From IMG/VR virus record IMGVR_UViG_3300043667_000005, positions 1 to 20,992 of that record: 20,992 nt of DNA. The stretch is one strand, 5' to 3'. Position numbers and translations under genes: made by a program. The notes under the pieces are model-generated. The model was given only the letters and a program-made list of their open reading frames with translations, searched no databases and was not told the origin of the DNA. The DNA is from a virus. Every line of letters begins with the position of its first letter. Position 1 is the first letter of the stretch. Positions 7,863 to 12,746 of this stretch are shown here, piece by piece.

Positions 7863-7975
7863 GATCCGACCCTGGTAAAGCTCGGGACCCATTCCCCGGC
7901 CCAGGTCACCCGCCACGTGACGATCCACTCCCGCCACGCTTCCCGGTGGATCATGAGCCCGTGGTCATCGATCAT
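7859..7975 (-). CDS. Small Trp-rich ORF (38 aa)
   Basis: This short frame reads MIDDHGLMIHREAWREWIVT and continues with a Trp-rich stretch (WRVTWAGEWVPSFTRVGS), six Trp in 38 residues. It starts with an ATGA overlap with the 87-aa gene and ends with a GTGA overlap with the membrane peptide, so it would fill the gap between them with no spare bases. No Shine-Dalgarno is seen. Support is the double stop-start overlap; no homology was recognised, and the alternative is that the membrane gene uses the longer GTG start at 7937. Confidence 0.45.
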   Translation of the reverse strand: MIDDHGLMIHREAWREWIVTWRVTWAGEWVPSFTRVGS

Positions 7976-8235
7976 GCCGCCATCCTCCCGGAGGTGGCCC
8001 AGCTCTGGGCCACCTTGAGAATCTTGGCCTCGGGCACGTCGACCAGGGCCAGATCCATCCCGCCGTCGGCCCGAACGAGCCAGACGAAATCGGTCCGGGT
8101 CCGGTCCCGGCTCATCCCGAGCTGATTCTGGGGGACTGCCGGAGCCAAGCTCCAGATCCGGAACTCGGTGCCGGACTCATCGGTCACGGTGCCCGATCCT
8201 GCGGTAAGCCCTAGGTGGGAATCAATCGCCTTCAT
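7972..8235 (-). CDS. Hypothetical protein (87 aa), first gene of leftward operon
   Basis: Not recognised. It begins MKAIDSHLGLTAGSGTVTDE and is predicted mostly beta with one helix near the C-terminus (EAKILKVAQSWATSG). No Cys. The ATG at 8235 is preceded by GAGAGGAC and the GATCATG context, and by a strong leftward promoter with the predicted start at about 8264, giving a leader of roughly 28 bases. As first gene of the transcript that leads into the head genes, it is likely expressed early or strongly; its role is unknown. Confidence 0.75.
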   Translation of the reverse strand: MKAIDSHLGLTAGSGTVTDESGTEFRIWSLAPAVPQNQLGMSRDRTRTDFVWLVRADGGMDLALVDVPEAKILKVAQSWATSGRMAA

Positions 8236-8263
8236 GATCTGTCCTCTCGGTGGTCTTGCGCTC

Positions 8264-8299
8264 TGAGTACAGAATACACGAGTACGGGCTACGGGTCAA
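8264..8299 (-). promoter_or_regulatory. Leftward promoter P1
   Basis: TTGACC (8294-8299), 17-base spacer and TATTCT (8271-8276) on the minus strand, followed directly by GTACTCA with the likely start on the A at 8264. The -35 lies inside the last codons of the 8289-8609 gene. The 22 bases downstream of the -10 (8249-8270) are identical to those of the rightward promoter at 16963. Confidence 0.8.
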
Positions 8300-8609
8300 C
8301 CCTTACGAACTCTCCGGCCTCGATTGTCTTGGCCAGATCGTAAGGCTGAGCGAGCTGTCGCTGGTCGTGGGCTCGGATGTTGGCCGAATAGATGTCGATC
8401 ATGGTCATGATCCCGGGCAGCGCGTCCACTGCCTTGACGTGCCGACGGGCCACGGCGGCCAGCGCTTGCCCGAGCTGATCCTCCACAGTCTGCCGGAGCA
8501 ACGGGAGCGACTGACCCACGGCCCCGGGACCGGCCACGTACTCATGGCCCCGGACGATTTCCAGGGCCTCGGCCAGGGAGGTGGCCTCGGCAAATACGTC
8601 CTGGCTCAC
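8289..8609 (-). CDS. Hypothetical protein (106 aa)
   Basis: Not recognised. It is largely helical: residues about 3-20 (QDVFAEATSLAEALEIVRGH), then a long helical part (LPLLRQTVEDQLGQALAAVA) and a C-terminal stretch around TMIDIYSANIRAHDQRQLAQ. No Cys or catalytic motif. The GTG start at 8609 overlaps the stop of the 40-aa membrane gene by four bases (GTGA) and has GGGAGGG upstream. A longer open frame upstream would contain the membrane gene in another frame and is not needed. Confidence 0.72.
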   Translation of the reverse strand: MSQDVFAEATSLAEALEIVRGHEYVAGPGAVGQSLPLLRQTVEDQLGQALAAVARRHVKAVDALPGIMTMIDIYSANIRAHDQRQLAQPYDLAKTIEAGEFVRVDP

Positions 8610-8728
8610 GATGTCCCTCCCACCACAAACCCCAGGACGGTCCCGAGGATCAAACCAACGACGAACGATGTCCCGATCATGGTCAAGATCAAACTCACGG
8701 ACAGATTGACCCGTATGTCCCCTCCCAT
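8606..8728 (-). CDS. Small membrane peptide (40 aa), probably leaderless
   Basis: A 40-codon frame beginning MGGDIRVNLS followed by a continuous hydrophobic, Gly-containing helix (about residues 11-36, such as SLILTMIGTSFVVGLILGT). This predicts one membrane segment with a possible GxxxG-type packing surface. The ATG at 8728 lies six bases after the -10 hexamer TACTCT, so the transcript probably starts at the ATG itself. The stop overlaps the GTG of the next gene. It resembles in size and design the other 40-aa membrane peptide at 7740, without clear sequence identity. Confidence 0.6.
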   Translation of the reverse strand: MGGDIRVNLSVSLILTMIGTSFVVGLILGTVLGFVVGGTS

Positions 8729-8763
8729 GAGTACAGAGTACTCCTATGCCGTCCACCTGGAAA
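8728..8763 (-). promoter_or_regulatory. Leftward promoter P2 (leaderless)
   Basis: On the minus strand TTTCCA (8758-8763), 17-base spacer and TACTCT (8735-8740) are followed by GTACTC and then the ATG of the membrane peptide. The -35 is a poor match; the -10 and the GTACTCA start region match the other promoters of this phage. Confidence 0.55.
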
Positions 8764-8799
8764 CGGCCGAAAAAGATTGGAGAAAGTTCGCGTAAGGAG

Positions 8800-8835
8800 T
8801 TGACAGGACGTGTAAACGGAGTAGAGTAGTACTCA
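8800..8835 (+). promoter_or_regulatory. Rightward promoter P3 with embedded operator-like site
   Basis: TTGACA (8800-8805), then TAGAGT (8822-8827) at 16-base spacing, then GTACTCA (8829-8835). The spacer contains an exact TGTAAACG at 8811-8818, placed to block RNA polymerase if a protein binds. The leader continues GAGCAGCAAGG...ACCACC, related to the leaders of P1 and the 16963 promoter. It drives the SprT-like gene. Confidence 0.78.
8811..8818 (+). promoter_or_regulatory. TGTAAACG motif inside promoter P3
   Basis: Exact copy flanked by GGACG and GAGTAG, between the -35 and -10 hexamers. This is the strongest hint that the dispersed motif is a protein-binding operator. Confidence 0.65.
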
Positions 8836-8877
8836 GAGCAGCAAGGAAAACCACCTACCAAGCAAGAGGAGCCCAGA

Positions 8878-9534
8878 ATGTCCAAGAATCGCCCCGCCCG
8901 TACCCGTGAAGAGTGGCTCCGTGAGGCCATCCGTCGATTCCGTCCGGTTTTCAAGGAAGCCGGGATCGAGATCCCCAAGGGTGTCCGGATCACCATCGGC
9001 TTTGGCCCGACGGGTGCCCGCCAGGAGAACGCGACCATCCTCGGTGTGACTGCCGCCCGGGTGCTCAGCTCGACCAACGTGAATGAGATCTTCATCTCCC
9101 CCGAGCACGCCGAGGCCCCCACCATGCTGGCCACCGTGATCCACGAGCTGATCCACGCGGTTGACGATTGCGAGCACGGCCACAAGGGTCCGTTTGTCGA
9201 GATGGCCAAGGCCCTGGGCCTGGACGGCAAAATGACCGCGACCGTCCCGGGCGAGGAGCTGACCAAGGCTCTGGAGATCATGGCCGACGAGATGGGTCCC
9301 TACCCGGGCTCGAAGATGAATCTCGAAGGTGGCCGCCCGATCGCTGGCCCGGGCGGGGAGATCCCCGGCGGTCCGATCACCTCCGGCCCCCGTCGTCAAG
9401 GTACAAGAATGATCAAGAGAATGTGTGTCCAGGATCCCGAACAGGATTGCTTTGGATACGCCGTCCGGCTGACTCAGAAGTGGATCGACGTGGGCAATCC
9501 CCACTGCCCCAACGGTCACGAGATGACCGTTTGA
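8878..9534 (+). CDS. SprT-like zinc metalloprotein
   Basis: The 218-aa product has the zinc-protease signature HELIH at residues 89-93 within TVIHELIHAVDDCEHGHKG, with His102 and the following PFVEMAKALGL pattern typical of SprT-like domains (HExxH...H). A C-terminal zinc-ribbon-like tail has Cys183, Cys191, Cys210 and His214. SprT/Spartan-family domains are associated with DNA-protein crosslink cleavage in cells; in actinophages they are common near early genes, but their role there is not established. The start at 8878 has GAGGAG six bases upstream and follows promoter P3. The stop overlaps the TTG start of the endonuclease gene by four bases (TTGA). The zinc tail has a frameshifted relative at 9831-9928. 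Confidence 0.85.
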   Translation: MSKNRPARTREEWLREAIRRFRPVFKEAGIEIPKGVRITIGFGPTGARQENATILGVTAARVLSSTNVNEIFISPEHAEAPTMLATVIHELIHAVDDCEHGHKGPFVEMAKALGLDGKMTATVPGEELTKALEIMADEMGPYPGSKMNLEGGRPIAGPGGEIPGGPITSGPRRQGTRMIKRMCVQDPEQDCFGYAVRLTQKWIDVGNPHCPNGHEMTV

Positions 9535-9920
9535 AGATCAGGCAGACTACAGAGCGGCGTAAGCGGTGGTTGGCGTTGTTCTACAACATGACCCCGGCTC
9601 AGTTCGATGAGATCAAGGCCCGCCAAGGCGGCGGTTGTGCGATCTGCGACCAGCCGTGTAAACGGGGAGAACTATCGGTGGATCATGATCATCAGTGTTG
9701 TCCCGGGCCGAAATCCTGCGGCAAGTGTTGGCGAGGTTTGCTTTGCCGTGACTGCAATGCGGGGCTCGGATCGTTCGGGGACGATCCGGAACGGCTCCGA
9801 GCTGCTATGGACTACCTTGCCTGGCCGATCCCGAGGCCGACTGCTTCGGCTACTCGGTCCGGACCACGGCCACATGGCCGGCGGTGGGTAACCCGCACTG
9901 CCCGGCCGGTCATGAGATGA
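9531..9920 (+). CDS. Endonuclease VII-like HNH nuclease
   Basis: About 129 aa. It has the recombination endonuclease VII pattern (T4 gp49 family): RQGGGCAICDQ (Cys36, Cys39), then DHDH at 51-54, a CCPG...CGKC cluster, WRGLLCRDCNAGLG (Cys72, Cys75, Asn76) and FGDDPERLRAAMDYL. This is a beta-beta-alpha metal nuclease with a structural zinc, resolving Holliday junctions and branched DNA. No ATG precedes the domain in frame: TTG at 9531, overlapping the upstream stop, is the best start; ATG 9588 would cut into the N-terminal helix. The residues after DYL (about 97-129) look unnatural, because the -1 frame there encodes a copy of the SprT zinc tail. Confidence 0.8.
   Translation: MKIRQTTERRKRWLALFYNMTPAQFDEIKARQGGGCAICDQPCKRGELSVDHDHQCCPGPKSCGKCWRGLLCRDCNAGLGSFGDDPERLRAAMDYLAWPIPRPTASATRSGPRPHGRRWVTRTARPVMR
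9657..9664 (+). repeat. TGTAAACG motif in endonuclease gene
   Basis: Exact copy in sense orientation, read as Cys-Lys-Arg (TGT AAA CGG) in the nuclease's zinc region. Confidence 0.5.
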
Positions 9921-9928
9921 TGGCCTGA
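9831..9928 (+). pseudogene. Frameshifted zinc-tail module (duplicate of SprT C-terminus)
   Basis: In the -1 frame relative to the endonuclease, these bases read CLADPEADCFGYSVR, continue through a Trp, and end GNPHCPAGHEMMA-stop. The SprT-like protein ends CVQDPEQDCFGYAVR...GNPHCPNGHEM. Cys, Cys, Cys and His positions and their spacing are the same. No start codon with a ribosome site serves this frame on its own, so it is either the lost end of the endonuclease after an indel, a remnant of a second SprT-type gene, or a sequence error. What is seen is the similarity; the mechanism is inference. Confidence 0.7.
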
Positions 9929-9946
9929 GTTTCCCCCAGAAACCGC

Positions 9947-9970
9947 AAGCCCCCGGCCTCCCGGGGGTTT
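9947..9970 (+). terminator. Rho-independent terminator
   Basis: A 10-base stem (AAGCCCCCGG pairing with CCGGGGGTTT, one G-T pair) with a four-base loop, followed by TGTGTTTTC. It ends the SprT/endonuclease transcript, 19 bases after the last in-frame stop of the zinc-tail frame. Confidence 0.88.
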
Positions 9971-10001
9971 TGTGTTTTCTGTCCATATGTTGGGATAGGG
10001 C

Positions 10002-10036
10002 TGTACTTGTGGACGTAGATCACGTAGTCTTTACTC
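10002..10036 (+). promoter_or_regulatory. Rightward promoter P4 (leaderless)
   Basis: TGTACT (10002-10007), 17-base spacer, TAGTCT (10025-10030), then TTACTC directly before the ATG at 10037. The CTTGTGGAC element at 10006-10014 and the -10/start region are shared with promoter P5. The -35 is weak. Confidence 0.65.
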
Positions 10037-10309
10037 ATGAGTACATACGAGATCGACTCCCCCGAAGCTCAGGCCAACGACTTCGCCGCATTCCAGGGTG
10101 AGCCCAGCGATGATGAGCTGGATGCCATGCACGAACAAGCCGCCACGGCCCTATGGCAGGAATACCAGCGGGACCTGGCCGAGTACGCCGAGACCCTGGA
10201 CCAGGCCGCCATCGATCGGGCCGAGCAGGATCGGGCCGATGACTACGCCGAACAGACCGCGATCGATCGGCTGGAGAATTCCTGGCTCGATTTCCGGATG
10301 GGATTCTGA
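10037..10309 (+). CDS. Acidic hypothetical protein (90 aa)
   Basis: Not recognised. It is strongly acidic and helical (DDELDAMHEQAATALWQEYQ, then DLAEYAETLDQAAIDRAEQD), with an aromatic end (SWLDFRMGF). Such small acidic helical proteins can be protein or DNA mimics, but nothing here proves it. The ATG at 10037 lies six bases after the -10, with no room for a ribosome binding site, so translation is probably leaderless. The first codons (MSTY) resemble those of the gene at 11075 (MSAY), which shares the same promoter sequence. Confidence 0.75.
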   Translation: MSTYEIDSPEAQANDFAAFQGEPSDDELDAMHEQAATALWQEYQRDLAEYAETLDQAAIDRAEQDRADDYAEQTAIDRLENSWLDFRMGF

Positions 10310-10320
10310 CCCACAGACTC

Positions 10321-10355
10321 CCCGGGCGGGCGAGCTTCTGGCCTACCCGCCCGGG
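10321..10355 (+). other. Intergenic GC hairpin
   Basis: CCCGGGCGGG (10321-10330) and CCCGCCCGGG (10346-10355) form a perfect 10-base stem with a 15-base loop. It lies between two co-directional genes, has no T run, and ends 19 bases before the next ATG. It may stabilise or attenuate the transcript. Confidence 0.65.
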
Positions 10356-10374
10356 CCGAGAAAGGAAAATGATC

Positions 10375-10605
10375 ATGAGCGAATCCACCGAGATCTACCT
10401 GGCCCACCATCTCGCGTCGCTGGTCGACCGAGCCCAGATCGACCGATTCGCCCCGACCCTGATCGCCCAGGGAATCGCCTGGGCCGTGCTGGGTTATGAG
10501 TACTCGCCCGAGCTGGGCTACCGGTTCCGGCTGGCCACCGACAACGGGTCCGGCCAGACCCCGTGGCTCCCGTCGACCCATCCGGTCGAGCTGGTGGCCC
10601 GATGA
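10375..10605 (+). CDS. Hypothetical protein (76 aa)
   Basis: Not recognised. The sequence begins with a helix (EIYLAHHLASLVDRAQIDRF), continues LIAQGIAWAVLGYEYSPELG and ends with a short strand-rich part (YRFRLATDNGSG). No Cys. The start at 10375 (second ATG of ATGATCATG) is preceded by AAAGGA at good spacing. Its stop overlaps the next ATG by four bases (ATGA). Confidence 0.7.
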   Translation: MSESTEIYLAHHLASLVDRAQIDRFAPTLIAQGIAWAVLGYEYSPELGYRFRLATDNGSGQTPWLPSTHPVELVAR

Positions 10606-10883
10606 AAATCTGGCCAGCCCGTGCGTGTGCCAAGACCGGGGCTCGATTCGGTTGGGCCTGGAGGCTCGACCACCCTTGGCACGAGGACTATCCCATGATC
10701 AAGTCCGGGCCGTGGAAAGGGTGGCGGGAGATGGGCTACACCGAGGAAGATGATCAAGTGCTTATCCGGGAGCCATGGCCCCAGGGCTGGAAGATCGGGA
10801 CCTGGACCCCCCTCCCCCGATGGGCCATGATCGAGGCCCAGGAGCGGGCCAGCCGGGACCGTGCCGTGGATAAAGATCACTGA
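10602..10883 (+). CDS. Trp-rich hypothetical protein (93 aa)
   Basis: Not recognised. It is short, basic to neutral and unusually rich in Trp (about eleven; for example KIWPARA, GWAWRLDHPWHEDYP, GPWKGWREMGY, WPQGWKIGTWTPLPRW). No cysteine pair or enzymatic motif is visible. Translation is coupled to the 76-aa gene by an ATGA overlap. It is the last gene before a 191-base gap and has no clear terminator behind it. Confidence 0.7.
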   Translation: MKIWPARACAKTGARFGWAWRLDHPWHEDYPMIKSGPWKGWREMGYTEEDDQVLIREPWPQGWKIGTWTPLPRWAMIEAQERASRDRAVDKDH

Positions 10884-11039
10884 GCGGTAGGGGTCCAGAA
10901 AATATCAGTACCTTCCCGGCGGTCCGGACCGATCGGGACAGGGGGGTGGGGGGTACCGGCTTAACCGGAGCAAGATCAACTCCGACCTGGGCCGGGAGTT
11001 ACGGCTCAGCCCCCTATCTCACCCCTTGGGATCGTAGGG
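10884..11039. other. Intergenic region upstream of P5
   Basis: No gene is seen. It holds a perfect 12-base palindrome CGGTCCGGACCG (10920-10931), a G-run stretch around 10940-10955, CCGG-CTTAA-CCGG near 10957-10969, and a 6-base inverted repeat AACTCC/GGAGTT near 10978-11001. None is a convincing terminator. Confidence 0.5.
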
Positions 11040-11074
11040 TTGACTTGTGGACAGTTTATACGTATTCTTTACTC
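11040..11074 (+). promoter_or_regulatory. Rightward promoter P5 (leaderless)
   Basis: TTGACT (11040-11045), 17-base spacer and TATTCT (11063-11068), then TTACTC and the ATG at 11075. CTTGTGGACAG (11044-11054) recurs at 16950-16960, and the downstream half matches P4. Confidence 0.75.
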
Positions 11075-11293
11075 ATGAGCGCATACCAGACCAGCATCCC
11101 GACCATCACCGCTGCTTGTGTTCGCATCGGTGAGACCATCGTGCTCGACTGCGGTGGTCAGCTCACCGTTGATCGATTCGAGGCCGGGCCTGAGCAAGGC
11201 GAGGTCTCGCTCTACTCAGGTGGAGAGCGGTACATCCTGGCCATGGGCCAGGCTGTACGGACCACCACGGGACGGGTCTGTAGGGACTGCTGA
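11075..11293 (+). CDS. Hypothetical protein (72 aa), leaderless
   Basis: Not recognised. The sequence is beta-rich (TIVLDCGGQLTVDRF, GEVSLYSGGERYILAMGQAV) with a C-terminal CRDC, so it may be a small barrel with a redox or zinc Cys pair. Cys15 and Cys26 are also present. The ATG at 11075 lies six bases after the -10 of P5. The first codons parallel those of the 10037 gene. A strong hairpin follows 11 bases after the stop. Confidence 0.72.
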   Translation: MSAYQTSIPTITAACVRIGETIVLDCGGQLTVDRFEAGPEQGEVSLYSGGERYILAMGQAVRTTTGRVCRDC

Positions 11294-11303
11294 GCCCCAC
11301 GTT

Positions 11304-11336
11304 CAAGATCAACATCTCGGTGAGATGTTGATCTTG
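11304..11336 (+). terminator. Perfect 15-bp hairpin, likely terminator
   Basis: CAAGATCAACATCTC and GAGATGTTGATCTTG pair perfectly over 15 bases with a three-base loop (GGT), followed only by TTCC. It lies after a rightward gene and could end transcription from both sides, although neither side has a U-tract. Confidence 0.65.
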
Positions 11337-11607
11337 TTCCGATCCCTACGCACGCGAGGCGTTTTGCGCCCGGCCAGCGGAATGGACTGCCCTGTAAACG
11401 CTGTACGTGGATAGATCAGCAGTGTAAACGCTGATTAGGCAGGATCTGGCAGGGAGGATTTCCCGCTGGAGCCAACAGCCAGAACCGATAGCTGAATGTA
11501 AACGCCGTTCAAACCGCTGAGCCCAGGCGATAGCTTGATCATCGGTGCGTTGGTGATCCCGCTCTCCCTCTTGCCTTCCCGAAACCACGTGGCCAGAGCA
11601 ACGTCCA
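11337..11607. other. Convergent intergenic region with three TGTAAACG sites
   Basis: No coding frame is convincing between the hairpin and the stop of the leftward HTH gene. The stretch holds three same-oriented TGTAAACG copies (11393, 11423, 11497), the first two followed by CTG and the third by CCG. It contains no promoter that I can support. Confidence 0.6.
11393..11504 (+). promoter_or_regulatory. Cluster of three TGTAAACG sites
   Basis: Exact copies at 11393-11400, 11423-11430 and 11497-11504, all on the + strand; starts are 30 and 74 bases apart. This is the densest group in the window and is outside any gene, so it is the best candidate for a regulatory array. Confidence 0.6.
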
Positions 11608-12108
11608 TCAGGACCGATAGTCCTCGGGAAGATCCTCGCCAACCGGAACGTCCACCGAGATCGAGCTTCCACCGTCGGCATAGACCCGCTGAGTCCCCCA
11701 CTCGGTCTCGGTCACCTTCTCCTCGGTCACCTCATCCGAAGGCACTCCCAAAGGGGTCCACTGCTCGGTCTCCATGGTCGCTCCGAGCCCGGCCAGCTCC
11801 GACTCCACAACCTCGGTCAGGGAGTGGATCTCGACATCCCCCACCTCGGCCATCTCCTCAGTGGCCAGCTCCGGGGGAAGCGTTCCCACCTTGGCCATGT
11901 TCCTCAGCGGTGTGTATCCCTTCCACCAAGCGACCACATCAGCCTGATCCCAGACCGGTCCCATAGCAAGATCAACAACCGGGTTCGGAAAGGCGTTGGT
12001 GTTCTGCCGGGCATACCAGTTCGAGATCGTGGTCCGACCTACTCCGAACAAGGTCGCCAGCTCAGCGATCCCCACCAAGGTCCGGGTTTCCGTGTTGGTT
12101 GTACTCAT
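11608..12108 (-). CDS. Helix-turn-helix DNA-binding protein
   Basis: 166 aa. The N-terminal part (about residues 12-65) reads LVGIAELATLFGVGRTTISN, WYARQNTNAFPNPVVDLAMG and PVWDQADVVAWW, the pattern of MerR/AlpA/excisionase-like winged helices seen in phage regulators. The C-terminal half is long, acidic and probably disordered (rich in E, V and T). The ATG at 12108 is preceded by AAGGTGG; a GTG three codons earlier is also possible. It is the last gene of the leftward replication operon, and the three-site TGTAAACG cluster lies just past its 3' end. A role as binder of that motif is only a hypothesis. Confidence 0.8.
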   Translation of the reverse strand: MSTTNTETRTLVGIAELATLFGVGRTTISNWYARQNTNAFPNPVVDLAMGPVWDQADVVAWWKGYTPLRNMAKVGTLPPELATEEMAEVGDVEIHSLTEVVESELAGLGATMETEQWTPLGVPSDEVTEEKVTETEWGTQRVYADGGSSISVDVPVGEDLPEDYRS

Positions 12109-12118
12109 GGTGACCACC

Positions 12119-12622
12119 TTACACGCTCTCCAAGCTCAGGACAAGCCGAGCCGGAGGATTCCTCAGGTAGTCGATCCCGAGCCGGATCAGCTCCGGATCG
12201 TCCCCGAACCACCCCAGGATCTCGTTGCACTTGCGATCGAGCAGACCCCGGACACACTCCCGACAACCGGACCCCCCACAGACCTGACAGGAATGATCAT
12301 GATCGATGGCTGCCCGGACGTTTACACCGATCCGCCGTCGGCACCACGCACACCGTCCACCCTGGAGAGCCAAGACGGCCTGGTAGTCCTCATCGGTGAT
12401 CCCGTAGGTGGTCTCTGCCCGCTTGGCTCCCTTGGCCGCCTTGACCAGCTTCCTCCGAGCGTGATGATGCCGGTGGCACCGTGGCCCAGGATGGGGAGCC
12501 GGGAGGTGGTTGATACTCCTGCCCTCCAGCAGACAGTCCTTGCAGATCTTGATCTTGCTGACCTGACCACCACGGCCCCCCACAGCCCCGGGCTCGGCTA
12601 GTTTGAGTGTTTCCCGCTTCAT
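12119..12622 (-). CDS. Endonuclease VII-like nuclease with N-terminal zinc finger
   Basis: 167 aa. The nuclease part has LQGGRCAWCRRRIG (Cys91, Cys94), DHDH at 107-110, CQVCGGSGCRECVRG, then LLDRKCNEILGWFGDDPELI, the endonuclease VII arrangement also seen at 9531. It carries an extra N-terminal zinc finger: Cys27-x2-Cys30 and PGPRC-x2-H (Cys49, His52), and a His cluster HRHHHARR. The free-standing protein at 19152 has the same finger with the same 19-residue spacing. The start at 12622 has AGAGG and the TGATCATG context. It is expected to resolve branched replication or recombination intermediates before packaging. Confidence 0.85.
   Translation of the reverse strand: MKRETLKLAEPGAVGGRGGQVSKIKICKDCLLEGRSINHLPAPHPGPRCHRHHHARRKLVKAAKGAKRAETTYGITDEDYQAVLALQGGRCAWCRRRIGVNVRAAIDHDHSCQVCGGSGCRECVRGLLDRKCNEILGWFGDDPELIRLGIDYLRNPPARLVLSLESV
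12319..12326 (-). repeat. TGTAAACG motif in second endonuclease gene
   Basis: Minus-strand copy, read in sense as Val-Asn-Val (GTA AAC GTC), one of only two exact copies on the minus strand. Confidence 0.5.
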
Positions 12623-12658
12623 GATCAAATTACCTCTGTCCTGAGTGCCGTTTGGTGT

Positions 12659-12742
12659 GGTGTTTCCCCCGTAGGGGAGGGAAACACCGAAACACCTCCA
12701 AAACGTGTGTTACGGAAACACCGGGAAACACCGGGAAACACC
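12659..12742. repeat. Iteron-like GGGAAACACC repeats with hairpin
   Basis: The 10-base unit GGGAAACACC occurs at 12679-12688, 12723-12732 and 12733-12742, with close copies at 12687-12696 (CGAAACACC) and 12713-12722 (CGGAAACACC), the last three exactly in tandem at 10-base period. An inverted copy GGTGTTTCCC at 12659-12668 pairs with the unit at 12679 to form a 10-base stem. The region sits between the primase/helicase stop and the next ATG in an operon that is otherwise tightly packed. Possible roles are a replication origin, an operator array or an attenuator. Confidence 0.8.
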
Positions 12743-12746
12743 ACTA

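Noticed and set aside
8833-9519. 228-aa minus-strand frame
   Set aside because: It is antisense to the SprT-like gene, which has HExxH, a ribosome site and a promoter.
11346-11681. Minus-strand frames crossing the convergent intergenic region
   Set aside because: They overlap the HTH gene end, have no ribosome site, and the TGTAAACG copies are in no conserved frame.
12659-12742. CRISPR-like array
   Set aside because: The units are only 10 bases, directly abutting or irregularly spaced, without spacers of constant length.
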